In this document: piece by piece, positions 29,334 to 33,795 of the stretch
Numbering within the stretch: position 1 is the stretch's first letter
Layout of the letters: each line of letters opens with the position of its first letter
NCBI GenBank assembly: GCA_023392575.1
Contig: JAEVYV010000346.1
Location: 1-33,795 of the forward strand
Reading direction: 5' to 3'
Length of the DNA stretch: 33,795 nucleotides
DNA from: Bacteroidota bacterium
GTDB lineage: Bacteria; Bacteroidota; Bacteroidia; Chitinophagales; Chitinophagaceae
Program-made: the position numbers and the translations under genes
Notes under the pieces: generated by a model
The model's input: the letters and a program-made list of their open reading frames with translations, nothing else
What the model was told of the DNA's origin: nothing
The model's database searches: none

Positions 29334-30082
29334 GGTTTAGCTCAGCAATAAGGCTTTGCTTTAAAGACCAGAACAAACCACCAAAACCTTATGCTTATGA
29401 AGGCTTGCCCCTCCCCATTCCAATCGTGTTGGCCGATGACCATGCCCTGTTTCGCCAGGGATTTAAAAGCTACTTGCAGCAAACCGCTTCCTGCCAAATG
29501 CGGGTGGTGGCCGAAGCCGCCAATGGCCGGGAGCTCCTGCGGGCCGTGGAGCATCATCAGCCCCAGGTCGTCATCACTGATGTGCAGATGCCGGGGCTGA
29601 GCGGCCTTGAAGCTACCCGCATCATCCAGCGGGAGTTGCCTCATATCTCAGTGCTTGCTCTGTCAATGAGCGAGGACCGGGCCACGGTGCTGCAGATGTT
29701 TTCAGCCGGGGCCAAGGGCTACCTGGTCAAGAGCGGCGACCCAGAGGAAATCTTAGAGGCCATTGAAACCGTGGCCCGGGGCGAGACTTATTACGGCCCC
29801 TTTACCGCCTGTTTGCTTGCTTCCGTTTACACCTTGCAAAAGGCAAAGGCCCTTAAAAAAACAAGACAAACCACCCTTTGTGAAAAGGAATTGAGGATCG
29901 TACAACTCATCTGCCGGCAACTGAGTACCAAGGAAATCGCCGCAGAACTAAGATTGAGCAACCGCACCATTGATGACTACCGGCATAAGATTTTAGAAAA
30001 AACCGGGGCTAAAAACATGGTGGGCATTGCCCTGTATGCGGTGAAAAACGGGTTGGTCACTGCTGGGGAGCTGGACGAGTAA
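29321..30082 (+). CDS. NarL/FixJ-family response regulator (orphan)
   Basis: 253 residues in the longest frame. The receiver domain is clear: IVLADDHALFRQGFKSYL (acidic pair), VVITDVQMPGLSG with phosphoacceptor Asp 87, LALSMSED and AGAKGYLVKSGDPEEIL with the conserved Lys. The C-terminal LuxR-type helix-turn-helix is LCEKELRIVQLICRQLSTKE, IAAELRLSNRTIDDYRHKIL. The first ~33 residues (from GTG 29321) are unlike the family, so a later start, for example TTG 29405, is likely. No histidine kinase is nearby. Divergent from the Rhs-cluster operon and next to a repeated site, it probably controls that operon. Confidence 0.88.
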   Translation: MKTRWFSSAIRLCFKDQNKPPKPYAYEGLPLPIPIVLADDHALFRQGFKSYLQQTASCQMRVVAEAANGRELLRAVEHHQPQVVITDVQMPGLSGLEATRIIQRELPHISVLALSMSEDRATVLQMFSAGAKGYLVKSGDPEEILEAIETVARGETYYGPFTACLLASVYTLQKAKALKKTRQTTLCEKELRIVQLICRQLSTKEIAAELRLSNRTIDDYRHKILEKTGAKNMVGIALYAVKNGLVTAGELDE

Positions 30083-30483
30083 GAGAAAGAGACTTAGGGG
30101 AAACTGACACGTTATTTGACGGGTCGTCGTTAGAATTGACGGCCAAGTCTTGACAGCTGAAGTGGTCTACAAAATGGAAGACTTCGGATAACAAGGGGAT
30201 TTTCCCGTTTCTATTCCCGTTTTTACACAGTCAAAACAAATAGCCGCCAACGTTCATTTATTTGCGAAGACGGGGAATTCATTGATTGTTCAGCCCGGTA
30301 CTAATGTCCATTTAAAAATATGGTTTTTAAGTTATGAACTAAAGCTGAATATTGAACGTCGAGCCAGAACCACTGCTGATGTTTACACATAGCTGATATC
30401 ACAAAGACTAACCCTGCTTTTGCAAATACTTTTGTTGTGCGTTTGTGCTAATCAATGCATAATTGAATCTTGCCAAGCTGTTA
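30083..30483. other. non-coding stretch right of the Rhs region
   Basis: About 400 bp without a credible gene. It holds copy B of the dispersed repeat (30113-30200) and then A/T-rich DNA. It forms the right boundary of the Rhs/recombinase region, mirroring 10374-11175 on the left. Confidence 0.5.
30113..30200 (+). repeat. copy B of the dispersed ~90-bp repeat
   Basis: Same order of blocks as copy A at 10892-10983 (TATTTGACGGG, GACGGCCAA, TCTTGA, TACAAAA, CGGATAACA), same orientation, 19.2 kb apart. The internal inverted repeat seen in copy A is weaker here. Confidence 0.65.
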
Positions 30484-30963
30484 TCAATAATTCAAATTAA
30501 CCTTGCGGTAACCTTCACTATTGTCAGAACTCATAACAATATTATCGGCTGAAAAATAAAAAGTTTCGGATGTCTCTACCCAATTCCAGCTATCAATTGT
30601 TCCCGGTACTCCGACCATCTTACCAGAGATTACTTGACTATCTATTGATTCAATTCTCCACTCATCATCACTCCAAATTTCAAGTTGAACAACCAAGTGT
30701 CCTTGAACACCGTTCGGAAAATCTTCAGTGTAAGGCACTGCTTGACCTGATACTGCTGTTCCTATTCCTGTCGGATTTTGAAACTCCCACCAGTAAGTAC
30801 CAACCTCACCTCGGTCTAATCTTCCTGTTTCACCAGGTTCCTGATTGACAAAAACCAGTTCATGTCCATCTCTGAAAATTCTAATAGTTACTCGAGAGTC
30901 AGTTCCACTGCCTTCTTGATTCGAGGTATGGAATGTCCAATTGATTTTTGTTACTTTTTTCAT
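30484..30963 (-). CDS. beta-rich protein, PLAT-like
   Basis: 159 residues without a signal peptide. The order of strands and motifs (INWTFHTSNQEGSGTDSRVT, IRIFRDGHELVFVNQE, LDRGEVGTYWWEFQN, and later QLEIWSDDEWRIESIDSQV) resembles PLAT/LH2 beta-sandwich domains (TSDxxGAGTDAxVxIxLxG ... FERGxxDxF ... WxLxxVxV). Those bind lipids or proteins and have no catalytic role. It stands alone, with ~400 and ~590 bp non-coding flanks, and follows the repeat at 30113. PLAT is my best guess, not certain. Confidence 0.6.
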   Translation of the reverse strand: MKKVTKINWTFHTSNQEGSGTDSRVTIRIFRDGHELVFVNQEPGETGRLDRGEVGTYWWEFQNPTGIGTAVSGQAVPYTEDFPNGVQGHLVVQLEIWSDDEWRIESIDSQVISGKMVGVPGTIDSWNWVETSETFYFSADNIVMSSDNSEGYRKVNLNY

Positions 30964-31555
30964 TTTTGATTTATTTAAAATTTTGTGCTTACTCTATTTG
31001 GTTTTCAGCATCCCCGTTTATTTTTTGTCTGTCAATTTTATGCAGTCAGTTTCAATTTAGCAGTGTCGCCAAAGCATGACGTACAGCACTAATATTTACG
31101 CATAATCCGAAACTATACTTTCCCTCAACTTCTTTATTTTCAGCAGCCATGTGTTGCGGTTTATTCTTCTGCACTTGCGTATACAAAAAGTGCCTCCTTA
31201 GATCCTGAATAGATAGGGCTTTCCATAAGAACCAGGCGGCATTTCCCTGAGGCTAAAGCAGGAATAGTTTACAATAAGTTGAATGAGGAAGGATTATAAA
31301 GCAGTTCTAAAGGGTGTACGTTTTGGTAAGGAGAAGTAAAGATAGACTAGTATCTTATTATAAATATAGTGTATTTGTTCGGCGCAAAAAAAATTAATAT
31401 AACAGAATGACAGCGAGATTGGTAATGCCTGAAAGTTTTCGGCATTGGTTTTTAAAGACTGCTGATTTGCAGAGGTTGTACTACAGGGTAAGAGGCGCCT
31501 TGCAGCTCAGCAGTTTTTGTAGTGCCGGCAGCCTGCTTGCCGTTTTATGGCGGGG
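30964..31555. other. 590-bp non-coding stretch with hairpins near its right end
   Basis: No credible coding frame. The left ~400 bp show nothing I can name. The last ~130 bp carry three successive hairpins, each followed by a T-run on the plus strand (see 31424-31535). Confidence 0.45.
31424..31535 (+). other. three tandem hairpins, possible small RNA or terminator cluster
   Basis: First: aatgcc (31424-31429) with ggcatt (31441-31446), extended by gaaa/tttc, then ggttttt. Second: actgctga (31458-31465) with tcagcagt (31507-31514), further paired by tgca/tgca and agg/cct, then ttttg. Third: cggca/tgccg (about 31516-31532), then tttta. All three have U-tracts on the plus strand, although the nearest plus-strand gene upstream is more than 1.3 kb away. 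Confidence 0.4.
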
Positions 31556-31771
31556 TTAGAAGTTGGCCGCCTCGATGGCCATATCAAATTTGCTTTCCAG
31601 CCTTAGCAAATTGTATGGTACCCGGGAAACGATTTTCCATAGGCCGTTATCGTCGATTTCCATTTCAAAGCTTTTGCCCCCGGAAGTGACCAGGTAAGCC
31701 ACGTCATCTTTTGAAAAAAGGTATTCAAAAACAAAATCCTTTCCTTCTATGTTTGTTTTAAAGTTTCGCAT
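31556..31771 (-). CDS. small hypothetical protein
   Basis: 71 residues: MRNFKTNIEGKDFVFEYLF, SKDDVAYLVTSGGKSFEMEI, DDNGLWKIVSRVPYNLLRLE. It is predicted as a small beta-rich cytoplasmic protein without signal or membrane segment. The family is not recognised, but the even residue mix and clean frame suggest a real gene. It is divergent from the 79-aa gene at 31848, with 76 bp between the start codons. Confidence 0.6.
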   Translation of the reverse strand: MRNFKTNIEGKDFVFEYLFSKDDVAYLVTSGGKSFEMEIDDNGLWKIVSRVPYNLLRLESKFDMAIEAANF

Positions 31772-31847
31772 AACCGAAAGTCCAATCCAATTCTTTTACT
31801 TCTATAGTGGTGATTACAGAAGTTAAGTTATTTATTAATTTCAGATA

Positions 31848-32087
31848 ATGGACGACAAGGCTAATTTTTTTGAACTGGATTTTAAAGGGGGCAAGATCAG
31901 GGTGCAGCGCCATACCCTTGCCGGAACACAAACGGTGTACCAGGTGGTGTTTTCAGACGGCCGTAAGCCCCTGGTGTTAACGAGGGCCACCCATGCCAAT
32001 GCCCTTCATTTCTGGACATCCCTACCCGAGGGCCGGCAAGAGGAAGCGCAACAAATAGGTCCCTTGATTGAAGAACACTATAAATAA
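31848..32087 (+). CDS. small hypothetical protein upstream of SRAP gene
   Basis: 79 residues (FFELDFKGGKIRVQRHTLAG, TQTVYQVVFSDGRKPLVLTR, NALHFWTSLPEGRQEEAQQI). Its stop lies 6 bp before the SRAP start, so the two are one operon. No known domain is recognised; it reads like a compact beta-alpha protein. The association with an SRAP protein hints at a role in DNA-damage handling, by context only. Confidence 0.65.
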   Translation: MDDKANFFELDFKGGKIRVQRHTLAGTQTVYQVVFSDGRKPLVLTRATHANALHFWTSLPEGRQEEAQQIGPLIEEHYK

Positions 32088-32093
32088 TCTTTT

Positions 32094-32939
32094 ATGTGCT
32101 ATTACAACGGGCAAAAAGTTACCCGGGAAGAATACATACGGTTAAAGAATTTGGAAAAGCTGGTTGCCCATTACGACTTCCTGGACAGGGATTTGTTGGT
32201 CGGGTTTGACTATAATGTAAATGCTGTCCTGAAGCCTGTGGAGGGCAAGGAAGATTTTGACCTGGTACAGATGGAATGGGGGTTTATTCCCCCCTATCTT
32301 AAAACCCGGGAAGACGTGTTTAGGATGCGCAATGGCTACCAGGACGAAACCGGCAAGTTTCGCCCGGCCATGATCACCCTCAACGCCGTTGGGGAAGAAC
32401 TGCTGGCGCCCCGAAAAATTTACCGGCAGGCGGCCCTCAGCAGAAGATGCCTGGTCTTATCCACCGGCTTTTACGAATGGCGGCATATCCACCGGATCAA
32501 TAAACGAACGGGACAGCCCAATAAGACCGCCGAAAAATATCCCTATTTTATTTCGGTTAAGGATCGGAACTATTTTTTCATCGCGGGCCTCTGGCAGCCC
32601 TGGACCGATCAACTAACCGGGGAATACGTGGAGACCTGTACCCTTGTTACCACCCGGGCCAATGCGCTGATGGAGCAGGTGCACAACAGCAAAAAGCGAA
32701 TGCCCACCATCCTGGATGAAGACCTGGCCTGGGAGTGGCTGTTTGGAGACCTGGAGGAAAAGAGGATTTTGGAAATGGCCACCACCCAGTTTCCAGCAGA
32801 ACAGATGCAGGCCTGGACACTGAAGAAAGATTTTCTTCATTCCTTAAGTCCCACAGAGCCCCATGTTTACCCCGACCTGCCCCCGCTGGATGGCGAAGAA
32901 GGGGCCACTGTTTCCGTGGAGCAGGCCAGCTTGTTTTAG
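32094..32939 (+). CDS. SRAP-domain protein (YedK/HMCES-like abasic-site sensor)
   Basis: 281 residues. Cys2 directly after Met (MCYY) is the residue that crosslinks abasic sites after Met removal. The other active-site residues are in place: Asn97 in MITLNAVGEELL, Glu128 in CLVLSTGFYEW, His197 in LMEQVHNSKKRMPTIL. EWGFIPPYLK and FFIAGLWQPW are further family strands. These proteins protect abasic sites in single-stranded DNA by a thiazolidine crosslink. It is convergent with and overlaps by 3 bp the DNA polymerase IV gene, a functionally related neighbour. It is in an operon with the 79-aa gene. Confidence 0.92.
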   Translation: MCYYNGQKVTREEYIRLKNLEKLVAHYDFLDRDLLVGFDYNVNAVLKPVEGKEDFDLVQMEWGFIPPYLKTREDVFRMRNGYQDETGKFRPAMITLNAVGEELLAPRKIYRQAALSRRCLVLSTGFYEWRHIHRINKRTGQPNKTAEKYPYFISVKDRNYFFIAGLWQPWTDQLTGEYVETCTLVTTRANALMEQVHNSKKRMPTILDEDLAWEWLFGDLEEKRILEMATTQFPAEQMQAWTLKKDFLHSLSPTEPHVYPDLPPLDGEEGATVSVEQASLF

Positions 32940-33795
32940 ATCTTAAAGGCCTGAAACAAGTTTTCTGTAATCGGCCGGTGCTTGCTTTCCGATCCGGCCG
33001 CCCGGATCAGGAATTTTTCGCCGTACTGCTTTTTCACGCTGTCAATAGCCTGGTACAACTTAATCGACTCCTGGGTATCATCAAAGAGGTTGATCTGGAA
33101 GGTGCCGGGAATCAGATCGGTAAAGCGTACACCAATGAGCCGGATCAGCTGCCGGCGGGTGTACAGCTTGGCAAAGAGCTCCTTTACTTTTTCGAGCAAG
33201 ACATGATCGGCAGCCGTATAGGGAATGGAGGCCTGTTTGGTTTCGGTTTGAAAATCGCTGTAGCGGATCTTAACCGTGACGCAGCCCGTGAGCCGGTTTT
33301 GGCTGCGCAGTTCAAAAGCGATCTTTTCGGTCATCCGCACCAGTTCTTGATGGATCAACCGGGTGTCGATGGTGTCGGTGGGAAAGGTTTCTTCGGTGCT
33401 CAGGGATTTTTGTTCCCGGTACGGAACCACGGGGCTTTCATCAATGCCGTTGGCTTTCCGGTGCAGCTCGATGCCGTTTTTACCCAATAGATTGTGCATC
33501 AGGTTAACCGGGATCTCGCTTAAGGTCTTTACCGTTTCCACCCCCATTTTGAGCAGCTTGTAGCCGGTTTCTTTACCAATGCCCGGCAGCTTCATGATGC
33601 TTAAGGGTGAAAGGAAGGATTTTTCACCACCAAACGGAATTTCCAACTGGCCATTGGGCTTTACTTCCCCGGTTGCCACCTTGCTGATGAGCTTGTTGGA
33701 AGCCAGGCCATAGGAAATGGACAGGCCGCTTTCTTTGGTCACCTTTTTTTTTAGCTCGTCGCTGAATTTCAGGCAGCCAAAGAACTTATCCATGC
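32936..33795 (-). CDS. dinB: DNA polymerase IV (Y family), N-terminus beyond window
   Basis: 286 codons are visible; the reading frame continues past the right edge, and the palm catalytic residues of the first ~100 residues are outside. Seen here: LSISYGLASNKLISKVATGE and KPNGQLEIPFGGEKSFLSPL (palm/thumb junction), LPGIGKETGYKLLKMGVETV (helix-hairpin-helix of the thumb), GIDESPVVPYREQKSLSTEE (little-finger start), and little-finger strands to GSESKHRPITENLFQAFKI. It is the error-prone translesion polymerase. It lacks a C-terminal clamp-binding motif of obvious type, except perhaps QINLFDD, which resembles QxxLF. Convergent with the SRAP gene. Confidence 0.88.
   Translation of the reverse strand, partial: MDKFFGCLKFSDELKKKVTKESGLSISYGLASNKLISKVATGEVKPNGQLEIPFGGEKSFLSPLSIMKLPGIGKETGYKLLKMGVETVKTLSEIPVNLMHNLLGKNGIELHRKANGIDESPVVPYREQKSLSTEETFPTDTIDTRLIHQELVRMTEKIAFELRSQNRLTGCVTVKIRYSDFQTETKQASIPYTAADHVLLEKVKELFAKLYTRRQLIRLIGVRFTDLIPGTFQINLFDDTQESIKLYQAIDSVKKQYGEKFLIRAAGSESKHRPITENLFQAFKI

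Overview
The window looks like a chromosomal stretch from a member of the Bacteroidota, most probably a Chitinophagaceae-like soil or freshwater bacterium. The evidence is an exported YD-repeat (Rhs-like) protein of the DUF6443 type, a partner carrying DUF5977 repeats, small 'TAnnTTTG'-type promoter candidates, a Bacteroidota-style ECF sigma factor and several protein families seen mainly in this phylum. No rRNA or tRNA gene and no CRISPR array was seen.

Layout. 1-2.6 kb: a cut-off polytopic membrane protein with a GNAT acetyltransferase, then a winged-helix/nucleotidyltransferase pair whose nucleotidyltransferase carries an in-frame TGA. 2.9-5.6 kb: an exported TlpA-like thioredoxin, an ArsR regulator and a small lipoprotein. 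5.7-10.4 kb is a defence/toxin-antitoxin area: an intact AbiEi/AbiEii-type pair behind a palindromic operator, three small XRE-type regulators, an orphan ECF sigma factor, and a HicA/HicB pair with its own operators and terminator.

10.9-30.2 kb is the most interesting part. It is bracketed by two related ~90-bp sequences in the same orientation. Reading leftward from 29.3 kb it holds: an orphan NarL-type response regulator (divergent), a coiled-coil protein with a C-terminal barrel-like part, a 1637-aa exported protein ending in six 65-residue DUF5977 repeats, a small exported helical protein, a 1475-aa exported Rhs protein with a distinct AT-rich C-terminal tip, and a small two-helix membrane protein that overlaps its stop codon (candidate immunity). 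Beyond this comes a cassette of a P-loop ATPase, two overlapping tyrosine recombinases and a ~650-bp field of large imperfect hairpins. After that lies an orphan Rhs tip (no N-terminal part) followed 4 bp later by a 60-aa membrane-anchored protein. Both tip/immunity pairs converge, across a strong hairpin terminator, on paralogous XRE regulators. I read the region as a polymorphic-toxin locus of exported Rhs proteins with a dedicated envelope partner, a displaced tip cassette, and a recombinase module between the main gene and the spare tip. The individual genes are clear; delivery and tip exchange are inference.

30.5-33.8 kb: an isolated beta-rich protein (PLAT-like), a structured non-coding stretch, two small hypothetical proteins, an SRAP (YedK/HMCES-like) DNA-lesion protein, and a convergent DNA polymerase IV gene that runs off the right edge. 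The last two suggest a DNA-damage-tolerance pair.
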